Below, in pieces: positions 15,479 through 23,512 of a DNA stretch of 64,000 nt. This DNA is from ZC4RG30 sp963726085. GTDB lineage: Bacteria > Pseudomonadota > Gammaproteobacteria > Steroidobacterales > Steroidobacteraceae. Position 1 is the first letter of the stretch, and each line of letters opens with the position of its first letter. Location: NCBI GenBank assembly GCA_963726085.1, contig CAVSAR010000002.1, positions 434,001 to 498,000 on the forward strand. Direction: 5' to 3'. Position numbers and translations under genes: made by a program. The notes below the pieces were generated by a model. The model was not told the DNA's origin, searched no databases, and was given only the letters and a program-made list of their open reading frames with translations.

Positions 15479-16459
15479 ATGATACTGGTGACCGGCGGCG
15501 CCGGATTCATCGGCTCGAATGTGGTCGCTGCCCTGTGCGGGCGCGGCATGCGGGTGGCCGTGTGTGACCGGCTGGGCAGCGATGACAAGTGGCGCAATCT
15601 GGCCAAGTCCGATTTCAGCGAGCTGATCGCCCCGGAGGCGTTGTACGACTGGCTTGAGGCGCAGCGGCACCTCGAGGCAATCATCCACCTCGGCGCCATC
15701 TCTGCCACCACTGAACGCGATGCCGATCTCATCTACGAGGTCAACGTACGCCTGAGCATGCTCCTGTGGAGTTGGTGCGCGGCGCACGACACGCCGTTGA
15801 TCTACGCCTCTTCGGCGGCGACCTACGGTGCCGGCGAACGGGGGTTCGACGACAACCTGCCACGCGAGGCATTGGCACGGTTGCGGCCGCTCAACGCATA
15901 CGGCTGGAGCAAGCAGTTCTTTGACCTGTGGGTGGCTGACACCGTGGACCGGGGTGGCCCGGTTCCCCCGCAATGGGTCGGATTGAAGTTCTTCAACGTT
16001 TACGGCCCCAACGAGTACCACAAGGGCACGATGCAAAGTGTCATCGCGCAGAAGTATCCGCTGGTGGCAGCCGGGCGTCCGGCAACCCTGTTTGCCTCGC
16101 ACCATCCTGATTACCCGGATGGCGGCCAGCAGCGCGACTTTGTCTTCGTTGAGGATTGCGTCGACGTGGTTTTGTGGCTGCTTGGCCAGCCAGCCGTCAA
16201 CGGACTGTACAACCTGGGCTCCGGACAGGCGCGCAGTTTTGCCGACGTCGCGCGGGCCATGGCCGCCGCGGCGGGCGTGCCGGCACAGATCGAGATCGTG
16301 CCGATGCCCGAAGCCATACGCCCTAACTACCAGTACTTCACCGAGGCGCGCATGCAGCGGCTGCGCGATGCCGGGTACGATCGGGCGTTCAGCACCATCG
16401 AGGCGGGCGTGCGCCGCTACGTCGAGCAGTATCTGGCCGCGCCAGACCGCTACCGCTGA
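15479..16459 (+). CDS. hldD: ADP-L-glycero-D-manno-heptose 6-epimerase HldD
   Basis: This is a 326-residue short-chain dehydrogenase/epimerase with the Rossmann motif VTGGAGFIGSN at the start, YASSAATYG and the catalytic Y-x3-K (YGWSK). It performs the last step of ADP-L-glycero-D-manno-heptose synthesis for the LPS inner core. It is the first gene of a run that encodes all activities of the pathway (hldD, gmhB, gmhA, hldE). Confidence 0.95.
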   Translation: MILVTGGAGFIGSNVVAALCGRGMRVAVCDRLGSDDKWRNLAKSDFSELIAPEALYDWLEAQRHLEAIIHLGAISATTERDADLIYEVNVRLSMLLWSWCAAHDTPLIYASSAATYGAGERGFDDNLPREALARLRPLNAYGWSKQFFDLWVADTVDRGGPVPPQWVGLKFFNVYGPNEYHKGTMQSVIAQKYPLVAAGRPATLFASHHPDYPDGGQQRDFVFVEDCVDVVLWLLGQPAVNGLYNLGSGQARSFADVARAMAAAAGVPAQIEIVPMPEAIRPNYQYFTEARMQRLRDAGYDRAFSTIEAGVRRYVEQYLAAPDRYR

Positions 16460-16474
16460 TCCCGGACGTCCTTC

Positions 16475-17044
16475 GTGCAGGTGCGCCATGTCATTCTCGA
16501 TCGCGACGGCGTGCTCAATGAGGAGGCGCCGGACCACGGGTACATTACGCGCCCGCAGGACTGGCGCTGGATCGCCGGTTCGCTCGAGGCGCTGGCGTCA
16601 TTGGCGCGTGCTGGCGTGCGCGTGTCCATCGCGACCAACCAGTCCGGCGTCGGCCGCGGTTTGATGACTGCGCACGAGCTCGACGCCGTGCACGCGCGCA
16701 TGCGCCGCGAGGTCGAGGTCGCTGGTGGCCGCATCGACGCCCTGCTGGTGTGTCCACATGCGCCGGGTGCGGGCTGCGACTGCCGCAAGCCGGCACCGGG
16801 CCTGATCAAGGCCGCTGTCGAGGCGTCCGGCATTGCCGCCGCCCAGACGCTGGTTGTCGGGGACGATGGCCGCGACCTGCAGGCCGCCCGCGGCGCCGGC
16901 GTGCCGGCCGCGTTGGTGCTCACCGGCAAGGGTCGGGCCGCCGCGGCGCTGTCGCCGCAGGGGATCGTTGTCTATGATGACCTCAGGGCGCTGACGCGCG
17001 AAATCCTTGCCGAGTCCCGGCCTGATGGAAGCAATCATCGATGA
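16475..17044 (+). CDS. gmhB: D-glycero-beta-D-manno-heptose-1,7-bisphosphate 7-phosphatase GmhB
   Basis: This is a 189-residue HAD-family phosphatase with nucleophile motif LDRDGVLN, second motif ATNQSGVGRG, a zinc-binding stretch CPHAPGAGCDC and the VGDDGRDL motif. It removes the 7-phosphate before adenylylation of heptose-1-P. The start is a GTG at 16475, 15 bases after hldD, and the stop overlaps gmhA by 4 bases. The C-x-H...C-x-C zinc loop separates it from histidinol phosphatases that share the fold only in part. Confidence 0.92.
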   Translation: MQVRHVILDRDGVLNEEAPDHGYITRPQDWRWIAGSLEALASLARAGVRVSIATNQSGVGRGLMTAHELDAVHARMRREVEVAGGRIDALLVCPHAPGAGCDCRKPAPGLIKAAVEASGIAAAQTLVVGDDGRDLQAARGAGVPAALVLTGKGRAAAALSPQGIVVYDDLRALTREILAESRPDGSNHR

Positions 17045-17622
17045 TGACCATTGCACAGATGTTCGAGGACCACGCGCGGGTCATGGCACAGGCCGCCGCC
17101 ACGCTGCCGGCCGTGCTCGACAAGGTCGCCGCCGAATTGCATGACTGCTTCGCGCGCGGCAACAAGCTACTGGCCTGTGGCAACGGCGGCAGTGCCGCGG
17201 ATGCCGAACACCTCGTGGCCGAGCTGGTTGGCCGCTATCGGGACGAGCGGCGTGCATTGCCCGCGGTGACGCTGGCGGCCGGATCGGCCACCCTTACCGC
17301 GCTGGCCAATGACTATGGCTACACCCGGGTCTTCGCGCGCCAGGTCGAGGCGCTGGCGCAATCCGGCGATCTGCTGTTCGCCATCAGCACCAGCGGCAAG
17401 TCGCCTAATGTCCTCGAAGCCGCGCGCAGCGCACGCGCGCGTGGCTGTCGGGTGGTTGGCTTTACCGGCGCAGCCGGCGGGCCCCTTGCGGCCGAGGCGG
17501 ACCTGGTGATCGCCGCACCGTCAACCGTCACCGCCCGGATCCAGGAAGTGCACGGTATCTGCATCCACGCGATCTGCGAGTCACTCGACGCCAGGCTGCG
17601 TGCGGCCGAAGCTGGCCAATGA
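17041..17622 (+). CDS. gmhA: Sedoheptulose-7-phosphate isomerase GmhA
   Basis: This is a 193-residue SIS-domain protein. The motif LLACGNGGSAADAEHLVAEL carries the conserved zinc ligand and substrate loop, LLFAISTSGKSPNVLEA is the phosphosugar-binding segment, and VHGICIH carries the C-terminal catalytic histidine. It makes D-glycero-D-manno-heptose-7-phosphate, the first step of ADP-heptose synthesis. It overlaps gmhB and hldE by 4 bases each. A DiaA-like role is less likely given the context. Confidence 0.9.
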   Translation: MMTIAQMFEDHARVMAQAAATLPAVLDKVAAELHDCFARGNKLLACGNGGSAADAEHLVAELVGRYRDERRALPAVTLAAGSATLTALANDYGYTRVFARQVEALAQSGDLLFAISTSGKSPNVLEAARSARARGCRVVGFTGAAGGPLAAEADLVIAAPSTVTARIQEVHGICIHAICESLDARLRAAEAGQ

Positions 17623-19106
17623 CCGGCAAAGCGCATCCGCTGGAGTATCACTCGCTGCTCGACATCATCGAGCGGTGTCGGGGACGCGAGGTGTGGGTAG
17701 TCGGCGACCTGATGCTGGATGAGTACGTGCTGGGATTGGTCGAGCGCATCTCCCCGGAAGCGCCGGTGCCGGTGGTGCGCGTGCGCGATGTCGAGTACCG
17801 CCCCGGCGGCGCTGCGAACGTGGCGCGCCAGGTCGCAGCCCTCGGGGGTCATGCGGTGCTTGCCGGCGTGCTGGGTGATGACGAGGCCGGCCAGCGGCTG
17901 CTGGCCAGTTGCGCGCGCGCCAATGTCGACACCCGCGCGGTGTTGGTCGAGAGCGGCCGCAAAACCACGCGCAAGCTGCGCGTGCTGGGGCACGGCCAGC
18001 AATTGCTGCGACTGGACTGGGAGGACGCGCCGCCGCGCGCGGAGGACCTGGGCGATCGCTTGCTCAAGCAGCTGCAGGCGGGGGCCAGGCCGGAAGTGAT
18101 GATCCTCAGCGACTATGCCAAGGGCGTGCTGACGGACAAGACCATCCGGGCGCTCATCGATCACGCGCACGGCCTGGACTGCCGCGTTCTGGTTGATCCC
18201 AAGCGGCGCGACCTGGCCGCGTATCGCGGCGCCAACCTGCTGACGCCCAACCTCGGGGAGCTTTCGCTGGCCGCTGGCAAGACGCTGGAAAAAACCGATA
18301 CCCACGCCATTGCCGCGGCTGCCGGTCCGTTCATCCAGGCCGGCCGGTTCGACTCGATGCTGGTGACGTTGGGCGACGGCGGCATGCTGATGGTCGATGC
18401 CGATGGGCAGTCGATCCATGTGCCGGCGGTGCGGCGTGCAGTGTCCGACGTGACCGGCGCGGGGGATACCGTCATCGCGGTGCTGGCCGTTACCCTGGCC
18501 AGTGGCGCCGCAACGCGCCAGGCCATGGAGCTGGCCAACGTGGCCGCCGGCATCGCCGTCGGCGACGTGGGGGCAGTGGCGGTCGAACCGGCGCAAATCC
18601 GCAGTGCCCTGGCCGGCCTTTCCGGAAGCAAGGTCATCGGCCGCGACAGCCTTGCCGCACGTGCCACCGGCTGGCACGCCGAGGGCAAGCGCGTGGTGTT
18701 CACCAATGGCTGCTTCGACCTGCTGCATGCCGGGCACCTGTCGCTGCTGGAGGATGCCGCGCGGCAGGGCGACGTACTGGTGCTGGCCATCAACAGCGAC
18801 GAATCGGTGCGCCGGCTCAAAGGGCCGCAGCGGCCGATCGTCCCTGCCGCCGAACGGGCCAACCTGCTGGCCGCATTGTCATGTGTCGACGCCGTGACCA
18901 TCTTTGACGAGGACACGCCGCTGGAAACGCTGCGCATGGTGCGCCCCAACGTGCTGGTCAAGGGACAGGACTACGCGCTGGCCAACGTGGTCGGTCGCGA
19001 TCTGGTCGAGTCCTGGGGTGGCCGGGTCGTGCTGGTGCCGTTGATGCCGGAAAAATCAACCAGTGCCCTGGTAGAGCGCATCCGGGGAGACCGGATTCCC
19101 GGCTAG
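17619..19106 (+). CDS. hldE: Bifunctional heptose-7-P kinase / heptose-1-P adenylyltransferase HldE
   Basis: This is a 495-residue two-domain enzyme. Residues 1 to about 330 are a PfkB/ribokinase domain (VVGDLMLDEYV, RPGGAANVARQ, TGAGDTVIAVLA). Residues from about 355 are a cytidylyltransferase-type domain with VFTNGCFDLLHAGHLSLL. It phosphorylates heptose-7-P at C1 and, after GmhB, transfers AMP. Length matches E. coli HldE. Its last 51 bases overlap the convergent GT9 gene. Confidence 0.95.
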   Translation: MTGKAHPLEYHSLLDIIERCRGREVWVVGDLMLDEYVLGLVERISPEAPVPVVRVRDVEYRPGGAANVARQVAALGGHAVLAGVLGDDEAGQRLLASCARANVDTRAVLVESGRKTTRKLRVLGHGQQLLRLDWEDAPPRAEDLGDRLLKQLQAGARPEVMILSDYAKGVLTDKTIRALIDHAHGLDCRVLVDPKRRDLAAYRGANLLTPNLGELSLAAGKTLEKTDTHAIAAAAGPFIQAGRFDSMLVTLGDGGMLMVDADGQSIHVPAVRRAVSDVTGAGDTVIAVLAVTLASGAATRQAMELANVAAGIAVGDVGAVAVEPAQIRSALAGLSGSKVIGRDSLAARATGWHAEGKRVVFTNGCFDLLHAGHLSLLEDAARQGDVLVLAINSDESVRRLKGPQRPIVPAAERANLLAALSCVDAVTIFDEDTPLETLRMVRPNVLVKGQDYALANVVGRDLVESWGGRVVLVPLMPEKSTSALVERIRGDRIPG

Positions 19107-20255
19107 GTTGCGCGGGCCGGACGGACCGGCCGGGTTGGTCGATCCGGCATCCGATCGTGCCCCGGCCACCAGGCGGGCGCAGTTCCTGGCCACGTCCTGC
19201 GCGGTCATGTCATTGATGCGCAACACCACGTCATTGGGTTTGATGGGCCCGTAGACGGCCGGATCCGTCGACTCGAAGAACGCGATGGTCGGTACGCCGG
19301 CGGCGCTGGCCAGATGCATGGGGCCCGTGTCGGCGCTGAAGAACCAGTCGGCTTTTGCAATCGTCGCCGCCAGCTGGCGCGGCAACGGGCAATGCACGGT
19401 GGCGAAGTCCGCGCTGATGGGCCGGTGGCGCTCGGTGGGCAGCACTTCAAGCGGCGCCGTGTCCGGTGCCAGCGCCAGGTATGCCTGCCAGAATTGTCGC
19501 CACCACTCCGCGCCCAGGTCCTTCTGGTCGCGCGCGCTGGCAAAGAATCCGATAACCGGCGAGCCGGCCGCCGGGCGTCGAGCGGCCAGGCCGAGGCTCT
19601 TTGCCATCAGCGCGGCGCCTGCTTCCAGCTCGCTGGGGCTGTTGGCGATGCGCAGGCACGCCGCGGATGGTGCCGGTTCGATGCCGAAGGCCGGTGCCAC
19701 CAGCGCGAGCGGTCGCAGCGCTTCATGGGGGACGTCGCGCGGCTGGTCCACCGCGCAGTCGAGCCGCAACCACTGGTCATGGCCGGCAAAGCCAAGGCGC
19801 CAGCGGGTATGCACAAGGGTGAGTGCCATCCGGCCGCCGGAGGAGTTGGGGACCGGATCAATCGCAAGGTCGTAGTGCTGCGCACGAAAGTCGCGCAGCC
19901 ATTTCAGTGTATGGCGAAAGCGCCACCATCTCTTGTGCGGCAGGATCATGACCTTGCGCACCCCGGGAATGCCGCGCAGAAGGTCGCCGGCCTCCCGGTA
20001 GCCCGTGAGCACGTCAATGGCCGCCTCGGGCAGCGCGTCGTGGATGGCGGTCAGCAGGGGCGTGAGAAACAGCGTGTTGCCCATGCGCCCATTCATGCGC
20101 ACGATCAGCACCTGCCGGATCTGTTTGGCATCGAAGGGCTCGCGCGCCCTGGCCTGGCGGTCGCCGAATGCGGCAAGCATCCGGCCTGTGGCGGCACGCA
20201 CATCGGTTCGAAGGCGCGTGCCCGCCTCCCGGACGGCGTGCCAGTAATCGGTCAT
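19056..20255 (-). CDS. Glycosyltransferase family 9 (LPS heptosyltransferase-like)
   Basis: This is a 399-residue protein with the GT9 N-terminal motif RQVLIVRMNGRMGNTLFLTPLL and the C-terminal donor-site block FFSADTGPMHLASAAGVPTIAFF. GT9 enzymes such as WaaC, WaaF and WaaQ transfer L,D-heptose to the LPS inner core. An unusual N-terminal extension of about 45 residues precedes the GT-B fold. The ATG at 20255 (MTDYWH) is preferred to an in-frame start at 20321 inside a non-conserved stretch. Which heptose it adds cannot be told from sequence. It is convergent with, and overlaps, the gene for its donor pathway. Confidence 0.85.
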   Translation of the reverse strand: MTDYWHAVREAGTRLRTDVRAATGRMLAAFGDRQARAREPFDAKQIRQVLIVRMNGRMGNTLFLTPLLTAIHDALPEAAIDVLTGYREAGDLLRGIPGVRKVMILPHKRWWRFRHTLKWLRDFRAQHYDLAIDPVPNSSGGRMALTLVHTRWRLGFAGHDQWLRLDCAVDQPRDVPHEALRPLALVAPAFGIEPAPSAACLRIANSPSELEAGAALMAKSLGLAARRPAAGSPVIGFFASARDQKDLGAEWWRQFWQAYLALAPDTAPLEVLPTERHRPISADFATVHCPLPRQLAATIAKADWFFSADTGPMHLASAAGVPTIAFFESTDPAVYGPIKPNDVVLRINDMTAQDVARNCARLVAGARSDAGSTNPAGPSGPRNLAGNPVSPDALYQGTG

Positions 20256-20525
20256 CGCGGACCCCTGCGCAGAACCGCAGCGCGGCCAAATACCGCTCGC
20301 GGCGCGATCACCATGAAGCAAGCGGCCCCTTGGCCGAGGCAGCGAATTGGCAAACCCAGCGTCCCGTGCATGAACATTCCGTAGGCAAGTTCACTCCAAA
20401 TCCCGGCCACGACCCGCAAGCGCCGGATCCTGGCCTCCCCCCAGCGGGCCTTGGTCCAAGGAATCTTAATCGGGCCGGCGCGATTGGTTTAGACATTCGA
20501 TATTAAAGGAATTTGTCGCCCTGGA
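20256..20525. other. Divergent intergenic region, upstream part
   Basis: The first 200 or so bases, next to the GT9 start, are GC-rich and show no convincing ORF, hairpin or promoter. From about 20466 the composition shifts to AT-rich sequence leading into the padR promoter. No gene could be supported here. Confidence 0.6.
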
Positions 20526-20554
20526 TTGCTATACATAGAAGAGCTATGTATAAG
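20526..20554 (+). promoter_or_regulatory. padR promoter with embedded PadR-type operator palindrome
   Basis: TTGCTA (20526-20531), a 17-base spacer and TATAAG (20549-20554) make a good sigma-70 promoter. A perfect inverted repeat, TATACATAG (20530-20538) and CTATGTATA (20544-20552) separated by AAGAG, spans from the -35 to the -10. PadR repressors bind palindromes with ATACAT/ATGTAT-like arms, so this is the expected autoregulatory operator. The start codon at 20565 is only 10 bases from the -10, so the transcript would be nearly leaderless. Confidence 0.75.
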
Positions 20555-20564
20555 ACTGTTAGGT

Positions 20565-20903
20565 ATGGATCTGAGCAAGGACCTGGTCGCCGCCTCTGCC
20601 ACGCCCCTGGTACTGGCCATCCTGGCCGAGGGTGACAGCTACGGCTACGCGGTTATCAAGCGCGTGGCGGACCTGTCTCGCGGCCAGCTGCAGTGGACCG
20701 ACGGCATGCTGTATCCGGTGCTGCACCGGCTCGAGCGACAGGAACTGGTGGCCGCAAAGTGGGGGGCCTCGGAGACCGGGCGCAAGCGCAAGTACTACCG
20801 CATTACCAAACTGGGGCGCGATCAGCTGGCAGCCCAGAGGGAACAGTGGCAGGTCGTTGACAGGACACTGCGCGGCCTGTGGATGAAGGCGGCCATCGCA
20901 TGA
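20565..20903 (+). CDS. PadR family transcriptional regulator
   Basis: This is a 112-residue winged-helix repressor: MDLSKDLVAASATPLVLAIL, GDSYGYAVIKRV, the recognition and wing region DGMLYPVLHRLERQELVAAKW, then RKRKYYRITKLGR. The short C-terminal helix is typical of small PadR-s2 proteins, which dimerise and respond to hydrophobic ligands. The ATG at 20565 gives the standard family N-terminus. It overlaps the following membrane-protein gene by 4 bases and is preceded by a perfect palindrome over its own promoter. Confidence 0.9.
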   Translation: MDLSKDLVAASATPLVLAILAEGDSYGYAVIKRVADLSRGQLQWTDGMLYPVLHRLERQELVAAKWGASETGRKRKYYRITKLGRDQLAAQREQWQVVDRTLRGLWMKAAIA

Positions 20904-22270
20904 GTTCCAGCGGCGATGACGCGGCGCTTGAGCAGCAGATCACCCTCTGGCGCGAGTACCTGCGCCGCCTGCCGGCCATTGCCGCGCGCGACGTGCAGGA
21001 ACTGGAGGGCCACCTGCGCGAGCAGGTGGCGGAGCTGACCGAGGCGGGTCTCAAGCCCGACGAGGCCTTCCTCGTGGCGGTCAAGCGCATGGGCAGCCTC
21101 AACGCCTTGTCGCGTGAGTTCGCCCTTGAGTATTCCGAGCGGCTTTGGAAGCAGCTGGTCATCACCCCGGGCGATGCGGATGAGGCAGGCAGCGCCCCGC
21201 GCACCGAGTGGCTGGTCGTCCTGGGCCTGGCCGCCGCCGCGGCGCTGGCCATCAAGCTGCCCGTGCTGTTCGGCTACACCATCGGCGATGCCGAGGGTTT
21301 CTACGCCCGCAATGCCAGCCTGTTCGTGTTGCCGCTGCTTGCCGGCTACTTCGCCTGGAAGCGCGGGCTGCACGCTGCAACGCTGGGGTCGCTGGCGCTG
21401 GCTTTTGCCGGGGCCGCACTACTGGCCAATGTCTTTCCCTTCGGCATGCGCAGCGATACGCAGGCCTTGACTGCATTGCACCTGCCGATCGCCCTGTGGC
21501 TGGTGGTGGGTGTCGCCTACGTCGGGGGTCACTGGTTCGCCGGCCAGGGGCGCATGGACTTCGTGAGATTCACCGGCGAGCTGTTCATCTACTACGTGCT
21601 CATCGCCTTGGGCGGGGGCGCGCTTACCTCGTTCACCATGATGATGTTCAGGGCCATCGGCATCAACGCCGGGTGGCTGGCCCAGAGTTGGCTGGTGCCC
21701 TGCGGGGCGATGGCCGCGGTTATCGTGGGATCCTGGCTGGTGGAGGCAAAGAAGAGCGTCATCGAGAACATGGCGCCGGTGTTGACCAGGCTGTTCACGC
21801 CGCTATTGACGGCCTTGCTGCTGGCGTTCCTCGCCACCATGCTCTGGACGGGCAATCCCATCGGCGTCGAGCGCGGGGTGTTGATCGTGTTCGACCTGTT
21901 GCTGGTGCTGGTCGTTGGCCTGGTGCTGTATGCCGCGTCGGCGCGCGATATGGCAGCAGCACCGGACCTGTTCGATGGACTGCAGCTGTTGCTGGTGGTG
22001 GTTGCCCTGGTGGTGGATGTGGACGCGCTGGCGGCAGTCGCGTCGCGCATCTCCGCGTACGGGTACACCCCAAACAGGGTGGCCGCGCTGGGCGAGAACC
22101 TCATACTGCTGGCCAACCTCGCCGTGTCGGCGTGGTTGTACCTGCGCTTCCTGCGCGGTCGCAGTTCGTTCGCGGCCCTGGAGCGCTGGCAGGTCGCCTA
22201 CCTTCCCGTGTACTCGGTGTGGGCGGCGCTGGTGGTCATCGTCTTTCCGCCAATATTCGGCTACCGTTGA
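20900..22270 (+). CDS. Multi-pass membrane protein with permease-prefix-type N-terminal domain
   Basis: This is a protein of 456 residues. The first 80 or so are a soluble helical domain (EQQITLWREYLRRLPAI, VQELEGHLREQVAELTEAG, DEAFLVAVKRMG) like the permease prefix or HAAS-type domains found beside PadR regulators. About ten or more hydrophobic helices follow. No transport or catalytic motif was recognised. Starting at ATG 20900 it overlaps padR by 4 bases, so the regulator and this protein are one translational unit. In related pairs PadR controls the membrane protein. Confidence 0.75.
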   Translation: MSSSGDDAALEQQITLWREYLRRLPAIAARDVQELEGHLREQVAELTEAGLKPDEAFLVAVKRMGSLNALSREFALEYSERLWKQLVITPGDADEAGSAPRTEWLVVLGLAAAAALAIKLPVLFGYTIGDAEGFYARNASLFVLPLLAGYFAWKRGLHAATLGSLALAFAGAALLANVFPFGMRSDTQALTALHLPIALWLVVGVAYVGGHWFAGQGRMDFVRFTGELFIYYVLIALGGGALTSFTMMMFRAIGINAGWLAQSWLVPCGAMAAVIVGSWLVEAKKSVIENMAPVLTRLFTPLLTALLLAFLATMLWTGNPIGVERGVLIVFDLLLVLVVGLVLYAASARDMAAAPDLFDGLQLLLVVVALVVDVDALAAVASRISAYGYTPNRVAALGENLILLANLAVSAWLYLRFLRGRSSFAALERWQVAYLPVYSVWAALVVIVFPPIFGYR

Positions 22271-22273
22271 CGG

Positions 22274-23509
22274 ATGAGTGAAACGGGGAGGACGCCGCTG
22301 ACCACAGGTCAGTGGTGGGCGATCGTGCTGTGTGCGCTGGCCGCGTTCTTTGACGGCTATGACGCACAGATGCTGGCCATGGCCATACCGTTGATGGCAG
22401 GCGAGTTCCACGTCGCGACCACCGCCTTCGCCGCCGCCGCGTCGGGATCCCTGGCCGGAATGGCCCTTGGGGCGATGCTGCTGAGTCCGTTGGCAGATCG
22501 CTTCGGCCGCCGCCCGCTGTTGATCGCCAGCCTGCTGGTTCTAGGGTTGGCGACCCTGGGCGCAATGCACAGTGGCGGGCCACTGGAAATGGCCGCATGG
22601 CGCACGCTGGCCGGTTGCGGCCTGGGCGCGGTGGTGACCATCACGATTGCCATCGTTGCCGATCTGGCCCCCGCCGACCGGCGCGTCACGTTGGTCACCA
22701 TCATGGCCAGCGGTTTTGCGATCGGTGCCGCATCGTCCGGGCAAATCGCGCCGCTGCTGTCGGCGCATTGGGGTTGGCGCGGACTGTTTGCCTATGGCGG
22801 CATCATGCCGCTGGTCATTGCAGTGCTTTGCCTGTGGGGAATTCCGGAAACCAGGGTCGACCGCGTTGCCGCGCGCGCGCAACCGGCCAGCATGCTGGAC
22901 CAGGTGTCATCGCTGTTTGCTGCCCGCTATCGATACCGCACCGTGTTCATGTGGTTGCTGACCGCGCTGAACCTGTTCGCCAACTACGGACTGTTCAGCT
23001 GGCTGCCGACCCTGCTGGTGCAAAATGGCTGGACACTGGCGGCAGCCTCGCGCGTGACCAGTTTCCTGGCCATCGGTGGCCTGACCGGCTGTTACTTCGT
23101 GTCGACCCAGGCCGATCGAGGGCGCACCGTGCTGGCGCTGGTGGGCGTCTACCTTACCGGGGCCATTGCCCTTGCACTTTGTGCCACCAACCCGGGCAGC
23201 ACCTGGATGTGGGTCCTGCTGGTCATCCTGATCGGCTTTGGCGGCATTGGCGCCAGCCTGACGCTGGCACCGCTGGCATCGACCTATTACCCGCCCGAGC
23301 TTCGGTCCACGGGCGTGGGTTGGGCCAATGGGGTGGGCCGGGCAGGGTCTTTCTTCGGGCCGCTGGCGCTGGCCTGGCTGATGAAGCAGTCGCTGTCGCC
23401 GACCATGGTGCTGGGTGCGCTGATGGTTCCCATGACCCTGTGCGCGCTGTTCGTGTTCCTGCTGCCTTGGGCGCTGCGCGCCGGCAACAATCCCGTGGGC
23501 AGTGGCTAG
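22274..23509 (+). CDS. MFS transporter, aromatic acid:H+ symporter (AAHS) type
   Basis: This is a 411-residue, 12-helix major facilitator. The first helix carries FFDGYDAQMLA, the DGYD motif of AAHS transporters such as PcaK and BenK. PLADRFGRRPLL is the loop 2-3 signature, and GWRGLFAYGGIMPL lies before helix 6. AAHS proteins import aromatic acids with protons. The Rieske oxygenase gene starts 3 bases after its stop, which supports uptake and oxidation of the same aromatic compound; the substrate itself cannot be named. Confidence 0.85.
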   Translation: MSETGRTPLTTGQWWAIVLCALAAFFDGYDAQMLAMAIPLMAGEFHVATTAFAAAASGSLAGMALGAMLLSPLADRFGRRPLLIASLLVLGLATLGAMHSGGPLEMAAWRTLAGCGLGAVVTITIAIVADLAPADRRVTLVTIMASGFAIGAASSGQIAPLLSAHWGWRGLFAYGGIMPLVIAVLCLWGIPETRVDRVAARAQPASMLDQVSSLFAARYRYRTVFMWLLTALNLFANYGLFSWLPTLLVQNGWTLAAASRVTSFLAIGGLTGCYFVSTQADRGRTVLALVGVYLTGAIALALCATNPGSTWMWVLLVILIGFGGIGASLTLAPLASTYYPPELRSTGVGWANGVGRAGSFFGPLALAWLMKQSLSPTMVLGALMVPMTLCALFVFLLPWALRAGNNPVGSG

Positions 23510-23512
23510 GTC

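Noticed and set aside
15386..16537. 383-codon open frame opposite hldD
   Set aside because: It is a shadow of the epimerase gene and has no motif.
17319..18737. 472-codon open frame opposite gmhA and hldE
   Set aside because: It is antisense to a coherent pathway operon and has no recognisable motif.
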